A program made the position numbers and the translations under genes. Source: an uncultured Geobacteraceae bacterium (GTDB lineage Bacteria; Desulfobacterota; Desulfuromonadia; Geobacterales; Pseudopelobacteraceae). Taken from it: a stretch of DNA of 64,000 nt. Under the pieces are notes generated by a model, which saw nothing but the letters and a program-made list of their open reading frames with translations, made no database searches and was not told the origin of the DNA. Each line of letters begins with the position of its first letter. Positions within the stretch are counted from its first letter, which is position 1. Below, one piece after another: positions 1 to 7,414 of the stretch. The stretch lies in assembly GCA_903939115.1 (NCBI GenBank), contig CAJAFV010000086.1:50655-114654 (forward strand), written 5' to 3'.

Positions 1-129
1 GGGGGGGCCGGTATCGGTTTGGCAATTGTCAAGGAACTGATTGAGGCGCACGGCGGCACAGTGGGCGCGGACAGTGGTGAAAACTGCACACGGGTGTGGT
101 TTTTTCTTCCTAAAACTGATGAGAGATGA
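1..129 (+). CDS. Sensor histidine kinase, C-terminal end only (5' truncated by window)
   Basis: An open frame enters at base 1 and stops at 127-129. It encodes 42 residues that read like the last part of a HATPase_c domain. GAGIGLAIVKELIEAHGG is the typical G2-box stretch that follows the G1/F boxes, and it is followed by VWFFLP, the usual last beta strand. The role is ATP binding for autophosphorylation of a two-component sensor kinase. The sensor and dimerisation domains lie outside the window, so signal and partner are unknown. The following 245 bases (130-374) hold no gene, only a small GC-rich hairpin at 210-229 and the leader of the next gene. Confidence 0.85.
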   Translation, partial: GGAGIGLAIVKELIEAHGGTVGADSGENCTRVWFFLPKTDER

Positions 130-209
130 GAAGTTCTCTCATCCCTCGTCTCCCTTATTTTCTTTCAGCACTGTCCGTTTGGTTTATTCAGTCGCCTTAA
201 AAGTCCCCA

Positions 210-229
210 CTCCCCTTGCGGGAGGGGAG
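210..229. repeat. Small palindrome related to the CTCCC/GGGAG repeat family
   Basis: CTCCCCTTGCGGGAGGGGAG forms a hairpin in the spacer after the kinase gene. Its CTCCC...GGGAG arms resemble those of the larger elements at 1890-1997 and 36070-36156, so it may be a solo half-element. No T-run follows, so it is not an obvious intrinsic terminator. Confidence 0.4.
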
Positions 230-374
230 GCTAAATGCAAAGACCATATCAGGACAACATGGATTTTCTTTACCAAATCTTTACATGACCATTGACCGTT
301 TCCTTGCTACTGTGCATACAGATTTTTTGGGCTTCCGATCTGAGACTAATACCATTCACACATAGGAGAAACAA

Positions 375-1841
375 ATGAGTAAGATAATTTTTATAACAGC
401 CCCGTATCACTGCTGGGGAGTACAGGTTGTTGGTAACTGGCCACCGCTGCACCTCGCTTATCTCGCCGGAGCCGCACTGGAATCCGGACATGAAGCCAGA
501 ATCTTTGACGCCATGAACAAAAACCTTAACTTTGACGACATCAGGCAGGAGATTGAGCGTTTCCAGCCCGATTACGTCATGACCCTCGATTATCTTCCGG
601 TCACCGGCGCCATCAGCACCGCCACGGTTCCCGATGCTCTCAAAATTCTTGATGTTGCCAAAGAGGTGAATCCGGCAATCATTACTCTGTTGGGCGGCCC
701 CCATCCCACGTTCATGTTTAATGAAATCCTCGAAGATAACAAAAACCATGTCGACTATATTTTGAAGGGGGAGCCGGAACAGACTTTGAAACAGCTGCTT
801 GCAGCGATTCCTGAGGGTAAAGGGAAAGAGGTAAAAGGGATTGCGTATCTGGCGGGTGGTGAGGTCGTTTCAAACGAAAATCAAGCCCACATAGTAGAGC
901 TGGACTCACTGGTCCCGGCGTGGCATCTGCTGGACTGGGATGACTACCAGTATCGTGTCGCCCCTACCGGCAGAATGGCCTCTATCCTGACCTCCCGTGG
1001 TTGTGACATGGCCTGTGCCTTCTGCAGCCAGCGGATGTTCTGGCGTGAAGACTGGCGCTGCCGTAAACCGGAAAATGTCATTGAAGAAATGGCCCATATG
1101 ATCAAGACTTATGACATCAAGTTTTTCACGTTGATCGATGCCTATCCCACGAAACAGCAAGACCGCTGGGAACTGTTTCTTGACCTGCTTATTGAGCGGA
1201 AGTTTGGAGTCCACCTGCTCATCGAAACCAGAGTTGAAGATATCATCCGAGATGCTGACATCCTTCACAAATACCGGGATGCCGGAATTATCCATATTTA
1301 CATCGGCGCAGAGAGTGCCGACAAGGATACCTTGAACAGCCTGAACAAAGGGACCAGTTTTGAGCAGAACAAGCAGGCGCTGGATCTCTGCCGCGAGAAC
1401 GACATCATTACGGAAGCATCATTCATGATCGGCTTTCCGAACGAAACCTGGGAGTCGATACAAAACAACATTGATTCAGCTATCTATCTCAATCCTGATA
1501 TTGCCGTGTTTCCTGTGGTTACTCCAATGCCGTTCACGCCGATACACGCTGAAATGAAGGATCGCATCAGGGTCTGGGATTACTCGAAATATAATCTGGT
1601 AACCCCGATCATCGAGCCTGTTGCGATGAGCATGGATGAAATAACCCAGGCGCTCGGCACGTGTTACATGCAATTTTACAGTAATAAAGCACAGGAAATA
1701 GTCGCGTTGGAGGATGGCTTTAAAAGAAGATATATGCTCAGTGCCTTCAAACTGATGATGAAAGATCACGGGGAGAAATTTGATTTCTCCGGCTCCGCAA
1801 TGCCGATGCATTTCACCACGGACGATTTTAAAAGCTATTGA
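375..1841 (+). CDS. B12-binding domain radical SAM protein (BchE/HpnJ-like class)
   Basis: The 488-residue protein has an N-terminal Rossmann-type cobalamin-binding domain (about residues 1-145, with LGGPHP near 106). A radical SAM core follows, with the cluster motif C210-x3-C214-x2-C217 (RGCDMACAFC). The family uses a [4Fe-4S] cluster, S-adenosylmethionine and usually cobalamin for methylations or ring rearrangements. Members are often automatically named Mg-protoporphyrin cyclase BchE, but no chlorophyll genes are here, so the substrate cannot be named. AGGAGA lies eight bases before the ATG. The gene stands alone, between a kinase gene and the convergent flagellar operon, with a palindromic element behind it. 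Class confidence is high; function is unknown. Confidence 0.85.
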   Translation: MSKIIFITAPYHCWGVQVVGNWPPLHLAYLAGAALESGHEARIFDAMNKNLNFDDIRQEIERFQPDYVMTLDYLPVTGAISTATVPDALKILDVAKEVNPAIITLLGGPHPTFMFNEILEDNKNHVDYILKGEPEQTLKQLLAAIPEGKGKEVKGIAYLAGGEVVSNENQAHIVELDSLVPAWHLLDWDDYQYRVAPTGRMASILTSRGCDMACAFCSQRMFWREDWRCRKPENVIEEMAHMIKTYDIKFFTLIDAYPTKQQDRWELFLDLLIERKFGVHLLIETRVEDIIRDADILHKYRDAGIIHIYIGAESADKDTLNSLNKGTSFEQNKQALDLCRENDIITEASFMIGFPNETWESIQNNIDSAIYLNPDIAVFPVVTPMPFTPIHAEMKDRIRVWDYSKYNLVTPIIEPVAMSMDEITQALGTCYMQFYSNKAQEIVALEDGFKRRYMLSAFKLMMKDHGEKFDFSGSAMPMHFTTDDFKSY

Positions 1842-1860
1842 TAGAAACCGATCTGATTCA

Positions 1861-2015
1861 TTCTAATTCGCCGTTTGGCGTCCAAACAGTCCCCTCTCCA
1901 TGAGGGAGAGGGTTAGGGTGAGGGGGAAAAGCTGGATTATGCTTTATCGTCCCCCCTCATCCGGCCTTCGGCCACCTTCTCCCTCAGGGAGAAGGGAGTT
2001 AGTAGCGAATTAGAA
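1861..2015. repeat. Composite palindromic intergenic element with 11-bp terminal inverted repeats
   Basis: TTCTAATTCGC at 1861-1871 is matched by its exact inverted copy at 2005-2015. Inside lie a small hairpin (GTTTGG-CGT-CCAAAC, about 1873-1887) and two GC-rich palindromes, 1891-1926 (CCCTCTCC..GGAGAGGG) and 1951-1997 (CCTTCTCCC..GGGAGAAGG), the second including CCGGCCTTCGGCC. It separates the convergent radical SAM gene and flhB and could act as a bidirectional terminator. A close relative sits inside rlmN (36070-36156), which argues for a dispersed REP/BIME-like family. Confidence 0.75.
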
Positions 2016-2034
2016 CTAATCACAAAAACCCTCA

Positions 2035-3021
2035 TCACACCTTCCCCTTCAGCTTGTAAACATACGCTAAAACCTCGGCAACAGCGGCATAGAGGGCTTC
2101 AGGGATCGGTTCGTTTTCCTTGACCTGATCATACAGCTCACGGGCCAGGAAGCGGTTTTCCACCAGGGTAATGCTGTGTTCTCGGGCGATTTTTTTGATC
2201 GCCTCCGCCATAATATCCATTCCTTTAGCAAGAACTATCGGCGCAACCATCTTTTGCCGGTCATATTTAAGCGCTACGGCAAAGTGAGTCGGGTTGGTAA
2301 TGACGACATCGGCCAGCGGGATGATTTTAGTCATTCGGCGGCGAGCCATCTGAAACTGCATCTTCTTAATTTTCCCTTTTACTTCCGGGTTCCCGTCTGA
2401 TTCCTTGTGCTCGTCCTTGACCTCCTGCTTGGTCATTTTGAGCTTTTCCGTGTACTGCCATTTGACATACAGCATATCCAACAGGCCGAGAACAATCATG
2501 ATGCCGCAAGCATGGGTGACGATCTTGAATGCGATGTGACCGACAAAGTTGAATATTGTCTGAATGTCCGCTTCAGCCAGAAAAGTGATATTCTGCATTT
2601 CGTCCCGAATAACGCCATAGGCGATCCAGCCGACTACCAACAGCTTGAGCAGCGACTTAAGCATCTCAACCAGGGCATCCTTATTAAAAAGTCTGCCGAA
2701 GCCGCTCAGTGGATTCAGTTTACTGAAGCTTATTTTCAGACGTGATGTCTGAAATTCAAGCCTGCCGTTATCCTGAATAAGTTTGGAAACTACTGCCGTG
2801 GCTATGACTGTTATGACAAGCGGAGCAAGCAGCAGCACAATGGTCCCGAACAGCTTGAGGACGAGCACGTACAGGTTTGCTTCGTTCAACTGAAAGCTGT
2901 CCATCGTCGACAGGATTGCTGATGTACTCTGCTTGAGGCCGTCCATCATGAAGCTGCCGAAAATATAAAGACTGACCATACCAGTGAGCAGAGTAAGTGA
3001 TGACGTCAGCATCTGGCTCAT
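2035..3021 (-). CDS. flhB: Flagellar export gate protein FlhB (start region disturbed)
   Basis: FlhB is the inner-membrane export-gate component whose cytoplasmic domain switches substrate class from rod/hook to filament. The ATG-initiated 328-residue frame covers hydrophobic segments and the cytoplasmic domain with the autocleavage motif NPTH (VITNPTHFAVALKYD). Family members are about 350 residues and begin with a KTE-PT-KR-xAR peptide. Here that peptide is encoded just upstream in the same frame (about 3030-3085), but no ATG, GTG or TTG precedes it before the fliR stop. The given start is therefore only the first canonical codon and probably gives a protein lacking its true N-terminus. It is the last gene of the flagellar operon. 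Confidence 0.85.
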   Translation of the reverse strand: MSQMLTSSLTLLTGMVSLYIFGSFMMDGLKQSTSAILSTMDSFQLNEANLYVLVLKLFGTIVLLLAPLVITVIATAVVSKLIQDNGRLEFQTSRLKISFSKLNPLSGFGRLFNKDALVEMLKSLLKLLVVGWIAYGVIRDEMQNITFLAEADIQTIFNFVGHIAFKIVTHACGIMIVLGLLDMLYVKWQYTEKLKMTKQEVKDEHKESDGNPEVKGKIKKMQFQMARRRMTKIIPLADVVITNPTHFAVALKYDRQKMVAPIVLAKGMDIMAEAIKKIAREHSITLVENRFLARELYDQVKENEPIPEALYAAVAEVLAYVYKLKGKV

Positions 3022-3115
3022 CGGCGGCGGGCTGTCTTCCCGCGACTTATCTAGCCGCTTACTGGTCGGTTGTTCGGTTTTTGAGTGTTTATCTGAGTCT
3101 TCCGCCGTAGGTCAT
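3022..3115 (-). other. flhB: Probable frameshifted 5' end of flhB
   Basis: The fliR stop TGA (3112-3114) overlaps an ATG at 3113-3115 in a classic ATGA arrangement. That ATG opens only eight codons before TAA. The neighbouring frame encodes AEDSDKHSKTEQPTSKRLDKSRE, given here in pieces as EDSDKHSK and KTEQPTSKRLDKSRE, which is the expected FlhB N-terminus and is continuous with the frame from 3021. Loss of a single base within the first six codons (for example one G of GGCGG near 3104-3106) would join ATG 3115 to this frame. Either the copy is frameshifted, a +1 shift or a non-AUG start is used, or the assembly has an error. Confidence 0.7.
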
Positions 3116-3906
3116 CCCCCCTTTGCCATGAGCCGGAAGAGTGCGTTAACTTGAGCAGATAGTTGCCCGAAAGACACTTCCAGAACATGGAAAAATATAG
3201 TCAGCGTCATTCCCATAATCATCAAGCCGAGCCCGACGTTGAGCGGCAGACTGATCATGAAAATATTCATCTGTGGAAAAGCTCGCGCCATGATGCCCAG
3301 AGCTACCGTCGTGAGGAGAAGTGCCACCATAACCGGTGCGGCAAGGCGTATGCCGATGATAAAAACATCAGCCGTACGCATAACAAGAAAATTCACCAGT
3401 TCGCCGCTCATACGCCACCCGCCGAGCGGAATAACTTTGAAACTGTCCATAATTGCCCGGATAAACATATGGTGAATATTAAGTGAGAGGAACATCAGAG
3501 TCGCAAAGAGCGTCTGGACGACGGACATGATCTGGGTCTGCGTACCTCGCGAGGGGTCAATAATTGATGAGATGGTCAACCCCATCTGCATACCGATGAT
3601 CTGGCCGCTGAATTCGACCGCCGCAAAAATTATCTGCGTTATGAATGCCAGCGTCAGACCGATCATTACTTCACTTAATGCCAGCAAGGCAAGGCTGAAA
3701 GCATCAGGCGGCATCTGCGGCAGCGTAACGGAGAGCGCCGGGAAGCAGACGAGCGTTATCATGAGGACGATCAGTGCTTTAATACGAGTCGACAGAACTT
3801 TTCCGCCGAAAACCGGTAACGCGGCAAAAATCCCGGCCACACGGCTTAATACCAGCATAAAAAATATGACTTCACGGGGAGATGGAAAGGGGAGCAGCGG
3901 AAACAT
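3112..3906 (-). CDS. fliR: Flagellar export gate protein FliR
   Basis: The 264-residue polytopic membrane protein matches FliR in length and in the opening RVAGIFAALPVFGGK followed by hydrophobic helices. FliR assembles with FliP and FliQ into the helical export channel under the MS-ring. It starts six bases after the fliQ stop and overlaps the expected flhB start by ATGA, so translation is probably coupled. Its TGA stop is in the same frame as the FlhB N-terminal coding stretch. Fused FliR-FlhB proteins are known in some clostridia, so this adjacency is worth noting. Confidence 0.95.
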   Translation of the reverse strand: MFPLLPFPSPREVIFFMLVLSRVAGIFAALPVFGGKVLSTRIKALIVLMITLVCFPALSVTLPQMPPDAFSLALLALSEVMIGLTLAFITQIIFAAVEFSGQIIGMQMGLTISSIIDPSRGTQTQIMSVVQTLFATLMFLSLNIHHMFIRAIMDSFKVIPLGGWRMSGELVNFLVMRTADVFIIGIRLAAPVMVALLLTTVALGIMARAFPQMNIFMISLPLNVGLGLMIMGMTLTIFFHVLEVSFGQLSAQVNALFRLMAKGG

Positions 3907-3912
3907 CGAAGG

Positions 3913-4182
3913 CTAACGCCTCATGGTTGCAATAAAGGAGTAGATCTCTCGGGTAAAGTCGCTCATATAGCTCATCATCCAGGGGAAGAAAATGATCATG
4001 GCTACCATGACGGCGATGATTTTCGGGGCGAAGGCAAGCGTTGCTTCGTTAATAGAGGTAACCGCCTGAAAGACACTGATTATTAGGCCGACAATCAAGC
4101 TGGCAATAAGGAGCGGAGCGGCCAGCAACAAAGTGGCCTCAAAACTGCGTCGGGCGAGTTGTACAACTAATTCGGGAGTCAT
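3913..4182 (-). CDS. fliQ: Flagellar export gate protein FliQ
   Basis: An 89-residue protein with two hydrophobic segments, the standard size and topology of FliQ. It contains the typical ISVFQAVTSINEATLAFAPKI stretch between the helices (residues about 35-55), including the TSINEATL motif. FliQ joins FliP and FliR in the export channel. It lies between fliP (11 bases upstream) and fliR (6 bases downstream) and is read in the same direction. Confidence 0.95.
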   Translation of the reverse strand: MTPELVVQLARRSFEATLLLAAPLLIASLIVGLIISVFQAVTSINEATLAFAPKIIAVMVAMIIFFPWMMSYMSDFTREIYSFIATMRR

Positions 4183-4193
4183 TAATAGTTCAC

Positions 4194-4982
4194 CTAACCA
4201 AAGCTTTTTACAAGTGAGCCGATGACCAGCCCCCAGCCATCGACTAGCACAAAGAGCAGAATTTTGAACGGCAGTGAAATCATAACCGGCGGCAGCATCA
4301 TCATACCCATCGACATCAGGACTGAAGCCACTACCATATCAACGACGATGAAGGGAATATAGATCAAAAATCCGATCTGAAATGCTGTGCGCAGCTCAGA
4401 AATCATGAACGCCGGAATGATGGTTAACGTCGGAATGTCTTCAGCATTCTTTGGTCTCTGCAGCTTTGAAAGGCTCACAAAGAGCGCCAGATCTTTTTCG
4501 CGCGTCTGGGAAAGCATGAACGTGCGCACCGGCTTGACAGCCCGCTCCATAGCCTGCTCCTGGCTGATCAGTTGCGCCTTCCATGGCTGGTAGGCGTCCT
4601 TGTTGATCTGCTGCCAGACCGGCGTCATGATGAAGAAGGTCAAAAACATCGATAACGCCAGAATAATCTGGTTTGAAGGCGCTGCCTGAGTACCCATCGC
4701 AGTACGCAGAAACGACAGCACCACCGAGATCCGGGTAAACGACGTGGTCATGATCAACAGACCGGGCGCAAGCGACATGATCGTCAACAGCAGGAAAATC
4801 TGCACCGTGACGGCAACATCATTCGGTTTAGTGGCGGACCCAACCCCGATACTCAGTGACGGAAACGGCATCGGTGCAGCATATGAGACGGCACATGCCA
4901 GCAGCAGGGCCGTCAGAGTGAAAATCACGGTACGTTTTGTGATCTGCCTGGTTGTCTTGTTGGTTGTTGTTTTGGTTGTCAT
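4194..4982 (-). CDS. fliP: Flagellar export gate protein FliP
   Basis: The 262-residue protein has an N-terminal hydrophobic signal-like segment (TLTALLLACAVSYA) and then the FliP core. Family marks include LAPGLLIMTTSFTRI, VVLSFLRTAMGTQ, FIPFIVVDMVVASVLMSMGM and the last helix region FVLVDGWGLVIGSLV. It forms the main ring of the flagellar type III export channel. Its start overlaps the end of fliO by an ATGA arrangement, implying coupled translation. Confidence 0.96.
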   Translation of the reverse strand: MTTKTTTNKTTRQITKRTVIFTLTALLLACAVSYAAPMPFPSLSIGVGSATKPNDVAVTVQIFLLLTIMSLAPGLLIMTTSFTRISVVLSFLRTAMGTQAAPSNQIILALSMFLTFFIMTPVWQQINKDAYQPWKAQLISQEQAMERAVKPVRTFMLSQTREKDLALFVSLSKLQRPKNAEDIPTLTIIPAFMISELRTAFQIGFLIYIPFIVVDMVVASVLMSMGMMMLPPVMISLPFKILLFVLVDGWGLVIGSLVKSFG

Positions 4983-5398
4983 GATGTCTGTCTCATGCGT
5001 GTCAGCAATGTGGCAAAACTGCTTTGCTCCGGCTTCTCTTCAATAATTTCAATCTCTTCCAGCATATCAATCTGCTTGATAAGAGCCAGTCCGCTATCGC
5101 TGCTGGAGAGCAGCAGGTACTCACCGCCGACTTCAACCAGCAGCAGTGCCTTCTTCGGCCCGAAATAGCGCGTTTCTATGAGGCGGATATGCTTTGGCAG
5201 AAGCTGTTGGCCAATAGGCAAACCTTTCATCAGTTTGCCGGAAAAATGCCAGGTAACGAGAATCAGGCCGACGACAAGAGCCAGGGCTGCAATCATTTGC
5301 AGAAAACTCGCCAAGAAGCTGAATTCCGGCCCGGTGCTCTCGGCGGCTGACACTATGGAAGGGAGGAAGAGAAGAAGTGCGGAGGCCGCACGTTTCAC
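4979..5398 (-). CDS. fliO: Flagellar assembly protein FliO
   Basis: A 139-residue protein with a short cleavable-looking N-terminal segment (ALLLFLPSIVSAAES), one transmembrane helix (about 30-50) and a cytoplasmic part containing IRLIETRYFGPKKALLLVEVGG, here cited as the RYFGPKKALLLVEV core, typical of FliO. FliO is a chaperone-like factor for FliP ring assembly. It overlaps fliN and fliP by four bases each. Sequence conservation in the family is low, but size, topology and position agree. Confidence 0.9.
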   Translation of the reverse strand: MKRAASALLLFLPSIVSAAESTGPEFSFLASFLQMIAALALVVGLILVTWHFSGKLMKGLPIGQQLLPKHIRLIETRYFGPKKALLLVEVGGEYLLLSSSDSGLALIKQIDMLEEIEIIEEKPEQSSFATLLTRMRQTS

Positions 5399-5691
5399 AG
5401 AATTTTCTCCACCCGCTCATTTGGAGAAACGATATCGACAAGCCGGACACCGAACTTTTCATTGACAACAACCGCTTCCCCGCGAGCCACCAGTTTTGAA
5501 TTGACAAAAATATCCAGCGGTTCGCCAGCCAGTTTGGTTAATTCGACCACTGCACCCTGGTTTAACTGCAGAATATCCTTCACCAGCAGTTTGGTTCTCC
5601 CCAGTTCCACCGTTACCTGCAGCGGAATATCGAGGATAAAGTCGAGATTCTTCCTGTCAAGCGCTTCGTTTGCTTCAGGCGTATCACTCAC
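5395..5691 (-). CDS. fliN: Flagellar motor switch protein FliN
   Basis: The 98-residue protein consists almost wholly of one SpoA (surface presentation of antigens) domain. It shows LDIPLQVTVELGRTK, LNQGAVVELTKLAGEPLDIFVN and VVNEKFGVRLVDIV, the usual FliN order. FliN forms the lower C-ring and binds FliH-FliI to deliver export cargo. It lacks the longer N-terminal extension of some FliN or FliY proteins. It overlaps fliM and fliO by four bases on each side. Confidence 0.95.
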   Translation of the reverse strand: MSDTPEANEALDRKNLDFILDIPLQVTVELGRTKLLVKDILQLNQGAVVELTKLAGEPLDIFVNSKLVARGEAVVVNEKFGVRLVDIVSPNERVEKIL

Positions 5692-6680
5692 TGCTGCCCC
5701 CTATTGCTGCAAATCTTACTGATCTGAATCGCTTTGTTGCCATGCCTGATACCCGGTATGCCGAAATATTTTGGTACTCCCTCGACTTTGACTAACATTT
5801 CGCTCGAACAGGCTTTATCAAGCATGATGGTATCTCCCGGAGCGAGATCGAGCAGTTCACGCAGAGTAATAAGGGCGTTTCCCATTTCGACGGTAGTTTC
5901 CATTGGCGCTTCCATTATTTCCGAAGAAAGCCGGAATGACCAGAGCGGGTCGACCGCCATCAGATCAAACTGCATCCCGGTTTTGAGCTTATCCCGAATC
6001 GGATCGATGGTCATGTACGGCACTGCAAACATCATATTGCCGGAGATATCATCAATCTGAAACTTGAGAGTCATGGTTACGATCTGGTATTCAGGTGGAA
6101 CAATATTAAGCAGGCGCGGATTCGTTTCCATACGAAGCAGGGTCATATGCGTGTAGCAGAGCGGCGCCCAGGCTTTTTCGAAATCCTGCAGGACGTCAAG
6201 GACAATCTTTTCCATTAATCTCAACTCAATCGAGGTAAACATACGATTTGCGATGGGCACTTTTGCGCTGCCAGTCCCGCCAAGCAGACTGTCAACCAGA
6301 GAGAGGACCAGGGTATTGTCAAAGGAGATCAGTGCGGCCCCCTTGAGAGGCTCAATCTTGAAAATCCCCATACAGACCGGTGTCGCCAAAGTCTGGAGGA
6401 AATCATCGAATTTGTAGGCGCGGGCGCCGACTTTTTTTATTTCAACTGATTTGCGCAGGCGGTTGGAGAGATTGACACGGTTGGAACGGATAAAACCGTC
6501 ATAAATAATATCTAAATTCGGGACTGAGCCCTTTAGGGCATCCGAGTTGGTCAGGTCATATGGTACGACAGCACCCTCTGCCTTTGAGAGTTCCTTCTCG
6601 GGTTCAATTCGACCTTCAAATACCGCATTAAGGAGTGCCTCTATCTCCGCTTTTGAAAGAATCTTTTCCATTGCAGCCAC
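5688..6680 (-). CDS. fliM: Flagellar motor switch protein FliM
   Basis: The 330-residue protein has the N-terminal LSKAEIEALLNAV motif (the CheY-P binding segment), a central CheC-like domain and a C-terminal SpoA domain (LRELLDLAPGDTIMLDKA). FliM is the switch subunit that receives CheY-P and reverses rotation. A GTG start at 6680 sits about six bases after AGGA. The nearby ATG at 6671 is also possible but lies farther from the ribosome-binding site. It follows fliL directly and overlaps fliN by four bases. Confidence 0.95.
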   Translation of the reverse strand: MAAMEKILSKAEIEALLNAVFEGRIEPEKELSKAEGAVVPYDLTNSDALKGSVPNLDIIYDGFIRSNRVNLSNRLRKSVEIKKVGARAYKFDDFLQTLATPVCMGIFKIEPLKGAALISFDNTLVLSLVDSLLGGTGSAKVPIANRMFTSIELRLMEKIVLDVLQDFEKAWAPLCYTHMTLLRMETNPRLLNIVPPEYQIVTMTLKFQIDDISGNMMFAVPYMTIDPIRDKLKTGMQFDLMAVDPLWSFRLSSEIMEAPMETTVEMGNALITLRELLDLAPGDTIMLDKACSSEMLVKVEGVPKYFGIPGIRHGNKAIQISKICSNRGQQ

Positions 6681-6688
6681 TTAGGTTC

Positions 6689-7258
6689 CTATTGAACCAC
6701 GAAATCGGTGAAATATACCTTGGAAATCTTGCCAGGTGGTATGTTCTTGTTTATTGCCGCCAGAATTTCATCCTTGAGCGTATTTTTCCCCTGAACGTCT
6801 TGAATATCCTGAAGAGTTTTCGCACTGAGTAAAATCAGCACAGCATCACGGATCGGAGCCAGGCGCGCCTCTATCTCTGTTTTTATCGCCGGTCCAACCA
6901 TCTCCAGCTCAATTTTCACCTTGAGATAACGCAGTTCCTGGCCGTCATAAATATTAACAATAAACGGTTCCAAAGGAAAAATGTTTGCAGCCGGACCAGC
7001 GGCGGCGCCGGCAGCCGGAGCACCATGTCCACCTGCAGCCGGTGCAGTCGCAGCGGGCGCGGCGGCCCCGTGTCCACCTTCAGCTTGAGCGGTTTCACCC
7101 TCTTTTTTGGTCTTTTTATCCCCTTTGCCAAGCATCATGAAGGCAACAAGGCCGAGAATCAGGGCAACGGCTACAGCAGCACCGATAATGATAAGCTTCT
7201 TTTTTTTGCCACCGTCTTCTGCAGCTTCTACAGCGGGAGCCTGTTCTTCTTTGGCCAT
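6689..7258 (-). CDS. fliL: Flagellar basal body-associated protein FliL
   Basis: A 189-residue single-pass membrane protein. It has a short charged cytoplasmic tail, a helix at about residues 22-45 and a periplasmic C-terminal domain of the FliL type (FPLEPFIVNIYDGQELRYLKV, cited in part as EPFIVNI and RYLKVKIELEM). FliL surrounds the stator and supports torque. The linker at residues 60-90 is Ala/Gly/His rich with two near-identical GGHGA(A/P) blocks. GGAGG precedes the ATG. A weak hairpin lies between this gene and flgE (7354-7389). Confidence 0.92.
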   Translation of the reverse strand: MAKEEQAPAVEAAEDGGKKKKLIIIGAAVAVALILGLVAFMMLGKGDKKTKKEGETAQAEGGHGAAAPAATAPAAGGHGAPAAGAAAGPAANIFPLEPFIVNIYDGQELRYLKVKIELEMVGPAIKTEIEARLAPIRDAVLILLSAKTLQDIQDVQGKNTLKDEILAAINKNIPPGKISKVYFTDFVVQ

Positions 7259-7353
7259 GGATTTCCTCCGCGAATGGATAATGAATTCAATGGATTAATA
7301 ATCAACGCATTATGTAAAACGAATCCACTGTTTTTGCAACTATTTAAACGTGA

Positions 7354-7389
7354 CGGAGGCGCATTCCTGATTATCGGACTACGCCTCCG
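7354..7389 (-). other. Inverted repeat between flgE and fliL
   Basis: CGGAGGCG (7354-7361) and CGCCTCCG (7382-7389) form an 8-bp stem with a 20-base loop just downstream of the flgE stop. No clear U-run follows on the minus strand, so it may be an RNA-processing or partial-termination hairpin rather than a strong terminator. Confidence 0.4.
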
Positions 7390-7414
7390 CCCTTACCGCT
7401 TGTCTACATCCAGA

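Noticed and set aside
270..749. Minus-strand open frame over the start of the radical SAM gene
   Set aside because: It overlaps the well-supported plus-strand gene and shows no conserved motif.
2995..3040. A double frameshift replacing the usual GQVAKS-like segment of FlhB by EDSPPPMS
   Set aside because: A shifted frame gives GKTARR, which looks more typical, but the segment has normal length in the main frame, so two compensating shifts are not required.
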